From positions 1,936,153 to 1,980,252 of the forward strand of contig SSBO01000013.1 in assembly GCA_005281725.1 (NCBI GenBank): DNA of 44,100 nucleotides, written 5' to 3'. A model generated the notes under the pieces. It did not search any database, was not told the origin of the DNA, and worked only from the letters and a program-made list of their open reading frames with translations. Source of the stretch: Wuchereria bancrofti (taxonomy: Eukaryota > Nematoda > Chromadorea > Rhabditida > Onchocercidae). The position numbers and the translations under genes are program-made. This document shows, piece after piece, positions 1 to 14,288 of the stretch (its first letter is position 1; the number at the start of each line of letters is the position of its first letter).

Positions 1-598
1 GGAATAGCAATAAAAATTCTAAAAAATCATTTTTGATCATTTGAAATAAAGAAATTTAACTTGCAAATCAATAAAAAACATTTTATTTCTAAGTTAATCA
101 ATAAATTTTGAAGCTAAAATTGTACAAATTCAAGTTTAAAAAAATTCTTCAACGAATTATTCGATAACAGGCATAAATGAGCAAGTAAATATCATAAACA
201 CACTCTTTCATTTTTTCAAAATTAATATAAAAGTAATTATGATTAATTGTCAAAAAAAAATATGTTTAATTAATTGGTTTTATTAGTTCATCTTTTTAAA
301 TTACCTGTATGTCGACCTTTTCAGTGTCCATTCGTCACTATTTTGGGTAATTGAAATGTAAACTAAAAAATTAGAAAAAAAACGCCTACCCTTTAGTGTT
401 CTTCATTCATCAGCTTTTTGGGTAATTAAATTTAAATTAAAAAATGCTAACTCTTTAGTGTTCAAAAAATGATGAATTTTTAGTAATCAAAATTTGAATT
501 TCAAAGTACTACTAACTTTACAGTTTAATTGAAAGTAATATTCTTTATATTGAATCATCCAACTTTTACTTTTATTTTCAGCACTTCATTAATTTCAG
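1..598 (+). other. Unresolved upstream part of the BUB1-like gene, probably intron
   Basis: This stretch lies directly upstream of the first recognisable BUB1-like exon, which begins at 599 after an AG acceptor. It is AT-rich and shows no long open frame on either strand. The kinase N-lobe should lie 5' of the exon at 599, but I cannot find it here, so it is probably off the window edge. The only structure I can see is a degenerate repeat at about 320-500, described separately. Confidence 0.4.
320..500 (+). repeat. Degenerate tandem repeat, three units of about 62-72 bp, with splice-like borders
   Basis: Three related units start near 320, 392 and 454. The first two share an AG acceptor-like start followed by TGTYCWTTC, then a TTTTGGGTAATT end that resembles a 5' splice site. 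The third is more diverged. Each unit therefore looks like a tiny acceptor-exon-donor cassette of about 22 nt. Neither 22-nt body gives an obvious match to the missing N-lobe, so I do not include them in the gene model. Confidence 0.45.
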
Positions 599-2630
599 GA
601 ATTGATAGCAATTCAGGATTATAGTAGTATAAATTTAAGCGAATTTATAATTGCAATAATAATTCTTGATCTGATGAAAATTTTACGTTGCATACATCAA
701 ATGAATATTATTCATGGTTGCTTTAAAAGTGATAATATTTTCGTTGCTGGAAGGTTTTTAATTTAAGCATTTCAAAAAATATATTCAAAATTTTTTCTTC
801 TCTTTTTTTGATCTAATTTAGAGGTCTAATTTGAAGACTTATAGTAATCAAATTACTCTAAATTATTCACCTTCATGCAATTTCAATTTTCAAATATTTA
901 TATCCAGTTCAAGTTAATCAAACATTCGTTCAAATTCAATTAAAATATAATACCTGATTAAATTTTTTTAAATTATTGATTAAACTACTATCGGATTTAG
1001 TAGAAAGCTGAAACTCTTTTTTAAACTTTAATCGTTTTGTATTTTTTAACATTAATGTAAGTTTTGATTTGCCAAATTTTTTCTAAATTATCAGTTATTT
1101 TTTGTAAACAAAAAAAATTATAGGATTGCATATAAGCCACAGCTTAATACATTAACTAACGGTGCAACATTACTTGTAAAATTAGCTAGTTGGGATTATG
1201 CAATTCAAAATACCAATGGAACAAAGTACAGTGGACAGTATATCAATGAAAATAACGTTGTCACGGATCATAATTACGTATGATAGAGATGGATTTATGC
1301 TTCTTTTGAATTTGCTAAATTATTTAGCCAAAAATTTTAGCTCTTCGGGTTGTTCTTCGAACTTTTTATATCTTAGGCTAGCAACTTTTAGTGTTACTAA
1401 TTTATCATAATATATTGTTCATTATATAAATATTCAAATATTTTTCAAATGCACCCAAATACAATTTTTTTCATTTTTCATTAAACAACATTATTATGGC
1501 TAATTTTTTCTTCCCTTTTTTTTGAATGAGTAAGTTTAATATATTTATTTAGTAATATCAACACTACAACTATTAAGTTAAATTGTTTAAATCTTATTTT
1601 TTTTAGTGATTGCTTTTGTTTACTTAATACTATGGGAAGAAATTGTAGAAAGTAAGAAAATGTAAATTAAAAATGTCGTTGAAATCATTAATAGTTCATA
1701 GAAGTGATAAAATTATTCGATAAATGATAAATGATTAAAATAGAAAACATGGTACGACAGTGAAAAGTTACGTGAAGAAATTCAAAAATTTAATTTAATA
1801 TTTTTTATAATTTTAGAAATGTGAACCATGGAATTACGAAATTGATAAAATGGGCTTTGTAAATATCGCTAATGAATTAATTTGTAATCAAACATTACGT
1901 TATTTACAATGCAAAAATGGGCGCTATGTTTCTTTATTGAATTTTAAGAAGTTTTTTTTTTTGAATTTTTAAAATTTACAACTAATCAAAATTTTGAATA
2001 TTTGTTTCCTTTGTTATTCAATTGCATGTGCAATAATAAAATGCAAAACAATTTAAAAAATTGATTTCTTTTCTTTTCAGGAATAATTTCACATTTACGT
2101 TTATTATGCTTTCAAAGAAATTACTTTTTTTCATCTGCCTGAAAAAAAATTACTAATTCATAATGAGGACAAAAATTCTGTAGTTAATGTAAACTTAATG
2201 TGACAATAATTCATGCAATCGCAAAACAACTTGCAAAAATTTTTGTTTAATTTATCATATTCAAAAGATAAGAATGAATTATTAAGATAGCACTCTGAGT
2301 AGCTTCGATTATTAAGAATTTATCATTTATCTTATCTATGTGTATGATATATGCAGAAAATTTTTCAACACAATCATCTAATATCATTTTTGCCATTGAA
2401 ATTTTATCATTTAAATTTACAGGAATTTGCATATGCATGAACTTTGGTCAAATTTTTTTTATAAATGTTTGAATATGAAATTATGCAATTGGGATGAATT
2501 GATTAATATGTTTGCGCAAACAATAGATACTTCTATACGTGAAAATGGAGATCAATGGATAAGATTAAGTGCTGAATACAATATTCTTCTTCTGGAATTA
2601 ATTAAGAAAAATTCAAAATTCTATCCTTAA
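599..2630 (+). CDS. BUB1: BUB1/BUBR1-family checkpoint kinase, C-lobe (partial, probable pseudokinase)
   Basis: Exons 599-753, 1124-1277, 1817-1950 and 2423-2630 join in phase to give 216 residues plus TAA. The gene enters from the left of the window. BUB1-family kinases act at kinetochores in the spindle assembly checkpoint. Family features in order are the catalytic-loop region IIHGCFKSDN, a DFG-equivalent region LASWDYAI, the block CEPWNYEID corresponding to PWNYQID in vertebrate BUB1, the LHMHELWSNFF block corresponding to HLDMWNEFF, and a C-terminal helix. The order and spacing fit the family well. The family HGD is HGC here, and the DLG/DFG position reads SWD, so both key aspartates are missing. 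This suggests a degenerate, BUBR1-like kinase domain. A decayed copy is less likely because the frames and splice phases are intact. The family call is firm; BUB1 versus BUBR1/MAD3 cannot be decided without the N-terminus. Confidence 0.78.
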
Positions 2631-2657
2631 TTAGCAGAAATGAGAAAATTTTGCATA

Positions 2658-2675
2658 AATAAATAAATAAATAAA
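2658..2675 (+). terminator. Overlapping AATAAA polyadenylation signals after the BUB1-like stop
   Basis: Four overlapping AATAAA hexamers begin 28 bases after the TAA of the BUB1-like gene. The position is right for a short nematode 3' UTR. Confidence 0.6.
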
Positions 2676-3434
2676 ATATTAAAATTGCGTACGTTTATTA
2701 AAACACAATAATGAAAAATTCAACTATATAACTAGAAATTCAACTATAACAGAAATAACAACAATGATATCTTTCAATGATTTAAAAATTTTTTGCTATG
2801 TTGAAATATAACTTCAGTTATTTAATATAAAAGTGTAAAACATTCTTTTTTATATCTCATAAAAATTTAAATGAACAGTAAAATATGTGCAAATTATCAA
2901 AATTTTATTAAAATTTTATTAGAAATAAAACAAAACTTTTATAAAAATTTATTAATTAAAAAATTATAAAAAAGTGTCATTGAAACATTTTTATTAATGC
3001 GTGTAAAATTTCTTCCTGAATTATTCGTACGGAAATATAAATGCAAGAATAAAAATTTCAAAAGGAAAAGATTTAAAAATCAAACAAAGAAAAAAAAACA
3101 AAGAAAAAAAAAGCAAATGCAACAATCATCAAACTATTGTCTAAAATTTTTGCTGTTAAAAGGAGATGGAAAATTTTCTAAATTAAAGCTAATAATCCAT
3201 TCAATAATAAAATTCAAGTGCAAAGGTTAAATGTAAATATATATGAAACAATCAATCGCTATACAATGGATTTTGAATAAAAACAGAACATCGATCATAT
3301 GAATTTGTTGTTCTGATAGCTTTTGATGAATATCTTTCATCTTCGTAGGTTACTTGCCTTAAAATAAATTTAGATTAAATAGAAAAAAATAAATTTTTTA
3401 GATTAAATGAGAAAATTTTAAAAATAATTCACGT
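2676..3434. other. AT-rich spacer between convergent genes
   Basis: This is the tail-to-tail spacer between the BUB1-like gene (+) and the minus-strand gene ending at 3625. It holds only AT-rich and poly-A-rich sequence. An open frame at 2997-3230 encodes mostly K/N/Q/R from A-runs and has no splice context, so I do not call it a gene. Confidence 0.5.
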
Positions 3435-3440
3435 TTTATT
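3435..3440 (-). terminator. Candidate AATAAA signal of the minus-strand gene
   Basis: The plus strand reads TTTATT, which is AATAAA on the minus strand, about 185 bases beyond the stop codon at 3625. Confidence 0.35.
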
Positions 3441-3624
3441 AAGTACCTTTTTTTTTAAATTATCATCTTAATTGTTAACTTATATGAGATTACTCAATGA
3501 TAATTTATAAAATTTGATCAAATTTAACCAATGAGGAAGAATTTCAAAAAAGTTTCAATAATTAGCAAAGTAATGATGTATAGTTTGGATTATTTACGTT
3601 ACGTGTTTAAATTATTCATAAAGC

Positions 3625-5273
3625 TTACTTTTGCTGTAAGTTATATTTGTTATTACAATGATAATTCCTATCGTTGCATGCATTCAGAACATATTCATCA
3701 TCGGAATATTTGGGAACATACGTGACAGTCCTAACGTAAGGACCGACCGGTCGCCCATCATGCACCGATATCCAACGACTTTCTTTGATAACTTTTTTGA
3801 GTGGACCTATCGAATTAGCCACAAAAATAGAATTTACTGATGGTACTCTACCACCGCTACCGGAATGACTTGATTGAGATACAAAACCACGGGAATCATC
3901 AGATCGCGATGAATGCTCTGAATAATGCTATAGTTATTAGGGTTAAGTATTATTTAAAAAGTATTAAGGAAAATAAGTAAGTATTAAAATTTAAAAAGTA
4001 TTTTAAAAGAAATGCAACACAGTTAAGTGTTATTTTTAGAATGCTAATTACATAGAATGATATTTCTTCTTATGCTAAATAAATGATGATAATTTAAATT
4101 TATCTTAAATTTATCATTCGATACAATAAATGGAAAGTCAAAATTTGTTAAAGTTTCACTTAAAAAAAAAATTATTGAAAAGAAATCAAATATATTTATA
4201 GAAGCTGCAGTAAACTATAAAAAAGAAATATTTGAATATAAAATTACATCTTTTGCTCAAGATTTAGGTAAAAAAAGAAAAAAAAATGGATGATAAGCGT
4301 TAAAAGAAGAAAACTGATAAAAGCTTTTAAGAAAAAAAAATTGATAAAAATGAACCGTAAAAAGTATCGCTGCAATGATTTCGTCGTGATGGAAGAGCAT
4401 TATTGTTGATAGCTTTATCAATTTCGATGCGTGGAATTGAAACAGGTAAGATATCAAATGGTTGTATCGGTGTTACTGGACGATAACCATCAAATAGTTT
4501 GCTATGTTCATTATTGTTATTGTTTATTTCTTTTATATGTTGGCACCAAGAAGTATTTTTTGATGAAGAAACTGGACTGAAAGATTCAATTGATGTTATT
4601 GGTCGAACTGGACTTACTGGTCCCACTGATGCTTCAGGCTGAAAAAAAAAAAAAAAAAAAAACTGCACCATTTAATAGTTCATTGTTTGTTGTCCCTTTC
4701 TCGAAAAAAAAAAATCAAAAGAAAAAGAACAAATATCCAAAAAATCGCTTTTTTACACTATATATCTAACAGTGTTTGAACATTTCTCACTTTTTTTAAT
4801 ACATTAAATTGGAATAATAAGTGGATTATCGTCGGTGGAAATTTACTTTTTTTAAAATTAATGATTTTTAATATATACATAGAACTCATTAATTCATAAA
4901 GAGTTATTATCAAAAGGTAAAATTTAACGATAAAAAAAAAAAGGAAAATGTAGTAGTAAGGAAAGAAATTTTAATTTGCAAAATATTTCAATAAAGTATC
5001 AGTACGAACATAAATAATGAATGTTCTGTTTTTGTTCCAAGATATTCAATTATTTCTAGAAAGAAGAATTAACTTCTACGTCATTTACGTTAAAAATTCT
5101 ATGTTTAATAATTTCTATGTGTCCATTCATGTTAAAAACTTACATTTAAATTTTGTTCATTATATCATAAATTATATCAATAAAGAATCAGGTCAAAACT
5201 ACATTGTTTTTATAAATTTTATTGACATTTGAACAAATATGAATTCACAAACCTTCTTTTTCCTGAAGAACAT
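3625..5273 (-). CDS. Unrecognised small protein, 3 exons, about 198 aa
   Basis: Reading on the minus strand, exons 5273-5253 (starting ATG, MFFRKKK), 4638-4356 and 3917-3625 join in phases 0 and 1 and end in TAA. Splice sites are good: a pyrimidine-tract acceptor before 4638, donor GTTCAT after 4356, and CAG before 3917. Exon 2 is rich in Pro/Ser with a repeated PV(S/T)P pattern (VGPVSPVRP, YRPVTPIQP) and an Asn run. Exon 3 starts Ser-rich and ends in a more ordered block, SRWISVHDGRPVGPYVRTVT, then a tail with two cysteines. I see no known domain, no signal peptide and no catalytic motif. The first exon is the weakest part: the 3' end of a longer upstream exon is equally possible, and the frame stays open upstream of the ATG to near 5307. 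It converges on the BUB1-like gene and diverges from the NKAP gene. Confidence 0.55.
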
Positions 5274-6959
5274 CAATTGAGCAAAATGTAATACAGCCAA
5301 TGAGCTATAGGAATTTCTATTTCAGAATTATATTTGAGTTTATTTTTTTTGTTTGTTTTAAGCAAATAGTACATCACTAGCTGTATGTTTATTTAAACAT
5401 CTTCTGAAAAAAGTATTACCACACATATACACAAACAAAAATTCATCAATCAATATTTAATCAAATTAAACATCATAAAATGAAAGTTTCATTGTAAAAG
5501 ATGAAGTTGTAAATTATTGAATGTTTTGCAAATTACTGAAATTTCAAAAGAAAAAAAATTTCGATTTTCTTTTCTCTTCTCACAACATTAGCTAACATCT
5601 AATCTCCCAAGTCATCTGAAAACAAACCATATCGAAAAATTCCAAAAATTTATAATTCTAAGTATTAATAATTCCAATTTTGAGTATTCCAAGTTGTACG
5701 AAATACTATATTTAACTATAATAACGTACAAAATTCTATATTTAACTATAATAACAATATAACAATAAATTCATCATTTTCATCTCTTTCGTAAATTACT
5801 CCCATTCTGCACACATACTGTAGGAATATTTTCATTATCAACAGATTAAAGATATATAGAAGCTAAAGCTCTTTTCAAATTCATAATTTCATTTTTGATT
5901 TTGTTAGCTATAATAAAAATTCAAACTCTAAAAATAAATAAATTTTTTCAAACATAAAAAAATAAAAATGAAAGAAGAATAAAAAAATTAAAAATTTAAA
6001 TAGAAAAAAGTTTTGAAGATAAATAAATCATTGAATAATGCATATCAAAGTATATGCTCTTTTTTTTCTTCACTTGTTTTATGCAAAACAATAGTGTATT
6101 TACAATGAAATGCATAAATTTTTCTAAATATATCTCTGGAAAAAACATTAAACTGTCATATTCCAAATTTATAATATTCCGAACATTTCGTTTATAACTC
6201 TTACTAATATGCAATTTATCACTATTAAAATTACAACTATAAAATGCTGAGAAAAGTAATATTAGAGAGTTTTGTCACAAACCATTTTTAGACTAAATAA
6301 ATCATACTAATAGTTGAAATTACTTCGCAATGTATGATATTTTCAAATGACTCATTCATTCTTTCTCCGGTTAGTTTCAGTTTTAGTTTTCGATTAAATT
6401 TCTGTAAAAATTTGCTCGTAAATAAGAATTTCTTTTTTTTCGTGTATTTTTAAAGACCATTATATTTCTAATCCTCTTCCGGTTTAACTTATCTGCTATG
6501 ACTCATTTCTTCTTTTTGAAGGAATAAAATTAGAGAAATTCCGCTTATTTTACCGGAAGTTTACACTTTTCCGTATGCATTATATTATAACCAGTTGCAA
6601 TTATGAAAAGATGTAATACCATGGAAGTTTAATAAAAAATTCTGAAAAACCATTACAGTTGCAATTCAGAAACTATAAAGAACATTTCAACTTGTTAAAA
6701 TAAGAATGATAAAAAACTTTCTGTTGTTACTGTTTTATGGAAAAATTAGACTTTAGAAACGTGAAAACATATGATACAGTTATAGCACGAAGCTAACTTT
6801 GAAATCGCTGATAAAATCTTTTTTCTTCTTTTAAATCTTTTATTAAAAGTTCTTTAAAAATTAATTTAATTGTTAGAAAATGTAATGTAATTTAGCTTTT
6901 AAATTGAGGTTTTTTGATTGCTGTGCAAAAAAATCAATGTTCCTAAATAATTGTCATTT

Positions 6960-7095
6960 ATGAGGATTATCAATAATGATCAAATAATCATCAATGTTAT
7001 CAATAATCATTAATAATCATGAATTATCAGTAATTATCAACAACTATCAGCAATTATCAATAATCACCATTAATTCCTATCAACAATAATAATTA
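6960..7095. repeat. Simple repeat of ATCAATAAT-type units
   Basis: Irregular copies of ATCAATAAT / TTATCA of about 9-12 bp run through this block. On the opposite strand they read as many closely spaced TGATAA words. Confidence 0.6.
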
Positions 7096-7254
7096 TTTCC
7101 CTCTCTGAAATAAATTACCTTCTATACATCCATATTACAAGGCTATGAAATGACTGAAGAAAGTTATACAAAAGTTCTTTTCTTTTTGTATTTTCTTAAA
7201 AATATTCAGAAAGCAATAAAATTTCTTGAAAAATGATGAAATAGCACAATGAAT

Positions 7255-7342
7255 TAAGAAGGGAAGGGGAAGGAGGAGGGAGACAAGGAATGCGAGAAGG
7301 AGGAGAGGGAAAAGAAGGGGGAGAACGAGGAGGAGGAAAAAA
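7255..7342 (+). repeat. Polypurine tract (GGA/GAG-rich)
   Basis: Almost every base is A or G over nearly 90 bases, with many GGAGGA and GGGA words, in a region that is otherwise AT-rich. It gives spurious Pro/Leu-rich open frames on the minus strand. Confidence 0.75.
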
Positions 7343-8230
7343 ATGAAATATGTCGGAAGTTTGAGTAAGTGTCGCATGCAGATTAGTATGTGTTTCGATG
7401 ATTCTTTTCAAAATTAGGCAATTTTTATTTTATCTTTCAAATTTTTTTACATTTCCTTCTTTCACTTTCACTTCTGCTCTTCTCCTTTTTTTTTCTATTG
7501 TCCATTTAACGTTAGACATTTGAAATGATGAACTGAGATAAATTCACAATTTACATTGCATAATTTAACAGCGATTGAAAAAACTGTTGGAAAAGCGTAT
7601 TAGAAAATAAAATAACATCCAATATACTCTAATCATCTTGCATCTTAAGTTAGCAATATTTCTCGAATATTTTCCGATAAAAATCTTCATAAATGATAAT
7701 TGTATCATTTACATGTAGAATTCGTTCATACATCACTTCGTTATCTCAGTCATTGATGATAGATTGGTAATAATTTCTTTATTTAGAAATTAAAAAGAGT
7801 TTCGTAAGATGTGATTAGTTAAATAATAGAATTAAAATGTTGATGCAAAATGAAATTTGTAAAAGATGTTTGACTAGAAGTGTTAAAAATATTTTGTGCT
7901 TAGCTAGAAATAATGGAAATATTTAAAAAAAAAAAAATACGAAAGTAGAATATGGGAATGAATGTTAATAATGGTAGTATAGGAAATAATAGAGTACACA
8001 CAAAATGTTATCCAATTTTAGAGCTTTAAGTTTTATTTTTCATCTTTCACTATCTATTGTTTTGTATTTTTTGTTCTATTTTTCATTCTATATAATGTAA
8101 GCATTACTCGGTTATAAATTTGTTTTAGTAAACTTTTGGTTTGTGACGAGGGAAATGACTTTAACTCTTTTTTTTGATTCGTACGTTAAAAAAAGTTTAA
8201 GTTATGCTTTGTTTAAGTTCGTTTATAGTT

Positions 8231-8235
8231 TTCAG
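8231..8235 (+). promoter_or_regulatory. Probable spliced-leader trans-splice acceptor of NKAP
   Basis: A TTTTCAG acceptor lies 15 bases upstream of the NKAP ATG at 8251, with no upstream coding exon that I can recognise. In nematodes this spacing is typical of SL1 addition. A cis-intron in the 5' UTR would look the same. Confidence 0.45.
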
Positions 8236-8250
8236 ATCAAAATACAAGTC

Positions 8251-11242
<2,992 letters not shown>

Positions 11243-11249
<7 letters not shown>

Positions 11250-11370
11250 TAGGATTTACATTGTGTTTCTGTTATTTGACTCGTCCATGTTTTCGTTTCT
11301 ATAAAATCAAAAAAAAGAGTAAATTAATAGATTTATATTGCATTTCTGTTGTTTGATTTGTTCATGTTTT
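11243..11370 (+). repeat. Diverged tandem duplication of the NKAP stop-codon/3' UTR segment
   Basis: The segment 11243-11293, which includes the TAA of NKAP and the first 3' UTR bases, recurs at 11321-11370 with a 78-bp offset. Both begin AAATTAATAG and contain TTTCTGTTRTTTGA and CATGTTTT. The second copy is diverged and non-coding. Confidence 0.7.
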
Positions 11371-11684
11371 ATTGTACATCAGGATTTTTACAAAAATGAC
11401 ATGTATTAGCAATATCGCATCACGCTTGATTCATTTATTTGCAAGAAATCTTTCCTTCTTTTTTTTCCTACCAGAATATATTGACATTATACAATATGTC
11501 TTTACTTACAAAGAATTTATTAGAATGATTAATCTTCCTTATGTTATTGGTGTTTATTTTTGCGAAATCAAGAAAATTTGAAAGAAAAAAATAAAAAAAA
11601 CATCCTTAGTTTTTTTTCGAACAACATAAGCACATCATTGATGAATGAACAATGAAGCTTAAAAATTTACTGTTTGTTTGAGCT

Positions 11685-11690
11685 AATAAA
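11685..11690 (+). terminator. Candidate AATAAA polyadenylation signal of NKAP
   Basis: The first perfect AATAAA in a plausible position lies about 435 bases after the NKAP stop. Confidence 0.3.
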
Positions 11691-14270
11691 CTAAGCTATC
11701 AATATTAGCAGTAAGCAGCTTTACGGATATATTAAATATAACGCAAAAAAAAGAATGAAAGAATGTGCTTTCTACGTTCACCATATGACTCCTATCTCTC
11801 TCTCTTTGAATACGAGTGAGAAAGTTTAACATCAAGTTTCGCACTCAAAAATTGTTGTTTTGCTCTCAAATGTTTCTTGTATTAAACTTATATCTTGTTT
11901 ATTTTATATCTTTAATTAAAATTTGCAAAAATTGTATTGATTAATTAATATTTTACAACATTAATTGCTAGTGCATAATAAACATTTGTTTATCATTTCA
12001 TAATGTTCATTCTTGATTTATTCAATCCATTATAATGATCGAAATAAAATGATTGAAACATTTTGTCTTTTATATAAAATTTTCTAAATGAAAGAAAAGG
12101 AAAAAAGCTATTGATGAAAAGATTGCTGAATTTTTTTTCTTTTTTTTTTGGTGCTCCTTTCCTGAGGATATGATCTTCCGAATGTTGGGATTTCCTGTTG
12201 GTTTTTTTTTCCTTTTTTTTAAGATTTTCTTTTTTTAAAAAACATTTTAAGCTTCTTAAATTTTATCCCGTGTCGTTATATCATTTCTGCTTTGTTGAAA
12301 TTTTATAAAACCATTTCGAAATAATACTCAAAAAAGGTGTCATTTATCACTTCAATCTTCTCTCCCTTATTCAACAATTGTAGAGATTAGCAAAACTTTA
12401 AGTTATTTCATTAAAATAACTATTCTAATTTACTTAACATTATTCTGTGAAATGCTAAACTTCAATGAACGAAAATAATAATAATTAAATATAACAACTG
12501 GAAGTAAACTTAAATTCATAAAATTCGTTGATATTATATTTATTGAAAATTGCCATATCAGTAGTATGTCATTGTGAAAATAACATTCAGTTACTCTAAT
12601 ATATAGCTTATTCCTTCTAGTTAAAAACTTAAAAATCACTATGAAATATGAGAGCGATTATAAGTTAAGAAAACAGAGAGAGAGAACTGATTTTTTTAAG
12701 AAACCTTTTTATGCAATAACTAGCGATAGCAATCAATCATCCAATCAAAAAGACCCATTGACTGAATTCATGCTATTATTCAATTTATCTAATGATCTAT
12801 CTTAATTATCATTTACAATCACACTGCAATTTTTTTTTTTGAAATAAGACGAAAAATAACAAAAGAAAAATCAAAATATAATTATTCTATGAATATTTGC
12901 AATTAACATTTTAAATAAATTCTGAATTGTTAATTTTTCAATTTTAATTTTAATTAGACAAATATTATTAAACTATTATAACTAATTACACAGGAAAAAA
13001 AGAGATCATATAAACAACATTTTAACGAGTCATTTTATAAGCTATAATAAATAAGCAATAAAAAAAAAGAAAAAGAAGGAAGAAAGAGAGAGAGAGAGAG
13101 AGAATGAAAGAGAGTGAAAGAAAAAGAAAACGAAGCTAATCACAATGTTTTCATTTTCTATTTTCATTTTTTTAACACTTGTGGCTTACAATTCAATGAT
13201 AATAACAATGATAATATCTCGCAGACAAAATATTCTCTTTCTTATTTTTAACTATTATAACTTTGTAAAGAGCTATCAATAATTTTCTTTATGAACGATC
13301 AATTTTAATCTTTTATTTTTAATATATATTTTTATTTACGTAAATAAAAGACAAAAATTTAAACCTAAATTTTTGTATATTAGAATCATCAAGAAGATTA
13401 AATATATATTAGTTGTTGCTGAATTTTGAAATTTTTTAAAAATTTTTTTTTGTTTTTTTTTGTTTTTAAATGAAACAGAAATTAATTGTTTATTTAACTA
13501 GCAGTATTAATATAAATTTTTTTATATGTATATACATAATTGAATTAAATTAATTAGGTTATTATATTCGCATTTTATTTAAATTAGAAACATGCAAAAA
13601 AATTGTACTTTCTTTATAGCATCATTTTTTGATTATGTTATTCGCCTCTTTACAACAAGTTAGAAAATATTTGTTTGTTTGTTTGTTTTTGTTTTTTTTT
13701 TCAAGTTTTAAAAAATATTCAGATTGAAATAGTCATACTTTTAGTTTCTTGAATATTCCTTAAGAATATTTCAGAACGGAAGAATGGATGCAACAAGAGG
13801 AATATTTCCGCTAATCCAAAGCTCTGTTTTTAATTGTTTCATGTATTTTAGCCAACCTAAAATACTCTTCAAATAAATATTTCCTTTTTAAATTTCAACT
13901 CCAAATCAATTTTAGCTATACTACAATTTAAATTCAAGCAGGTTTTGCAGATTTTATATTTTGCTATGATGATTAACTTTCAGAGAAACGTTTTTTTTGT
14001 CATAAATAAATTTAGTGATGATTATTTCTTTTTCTATTTGATTTATTTTTTTCTACCTATTTCTTCTAATCGTTAATGTTATTAATTTTTTAAAAAAATA
14101 GGTTTAACGAAAAAAACAGTTTGCTCGTTTATTTCTAAAGATTATAAAAGCTGAATTAAATTAGCACTGTCACATTAAATTGAGTTTTTTAAACTGACTT
14201 TAAACCTATTAAATGCTTTACTTCAAATTTGTGAAAAAAAACCAAATGTGAACTTCTTTAATTTTTTTTT
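11691..14270. other. Intergenic AT-rich region with simple repeats
   Basis: No open frame here has supporting splice sites or a recognisable product. It contains T-tracts (12130-12240), a GA microsatellite (13081-13130), a TTTG run near 13670 and long A/T runs. It presumably includes the promoter of the long coiled-coil gene that starts at 14289. Confidence 0.5.
13081..13130 (+). repeat. GA/GAAA microsatellite
   Basis: An AGAGAG run is followed by GAAAGAGAGTGAAAG-type purine repeats. Confidence 0.8.
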
Positions 14271-14274
14271 ACAG
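14271..14274 (+). promoter_or_regulatory. Probable trans-splice acceptor of the coiled-coil gene
   Basis: A long T-tract ending in ACAG lies 14 bases upstream of the ATG at 14289. This is the same arrangement as before NKAP. No earlier coding exon is apparent. Confidence 0.45.
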
Positions 14275-14288
14275 CTTAAGCTCAACAC

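Larger units (their letters stand above)
5274..8230. other. Divergent intergenic region between the minus-strand gene and NKAP
   Basis: About 3 kb lie between the apparent 5' ends of two divergently oriented genes. I find no supported exon on either strand. It contains a TTATCA-rich simple repeat (6960-7095), a polypurine block (7255-7342) and short CCGGAAGT/CTTCCGG motifs near 6470-6560. It presumably holds promoter sequence for both genes, but nothing in it fixes a start site. Undetected 5' exons of the minus-strand gene are possible. Confidence 0.45.

Noticed and set aside
2997..3230. 77-codon open frame rich in Lys/Asn/Gln between the two convergent genes
   Set aside because: Its content comes from A-runs, it lacks splice or trans-splice context and shows no recognisable feature.
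7135..7411. Two overlapping minus-strand frames rich in Pro, Leu and Ser
   Set aside because: They are translations of the polypurine tract and do not join to any exon.
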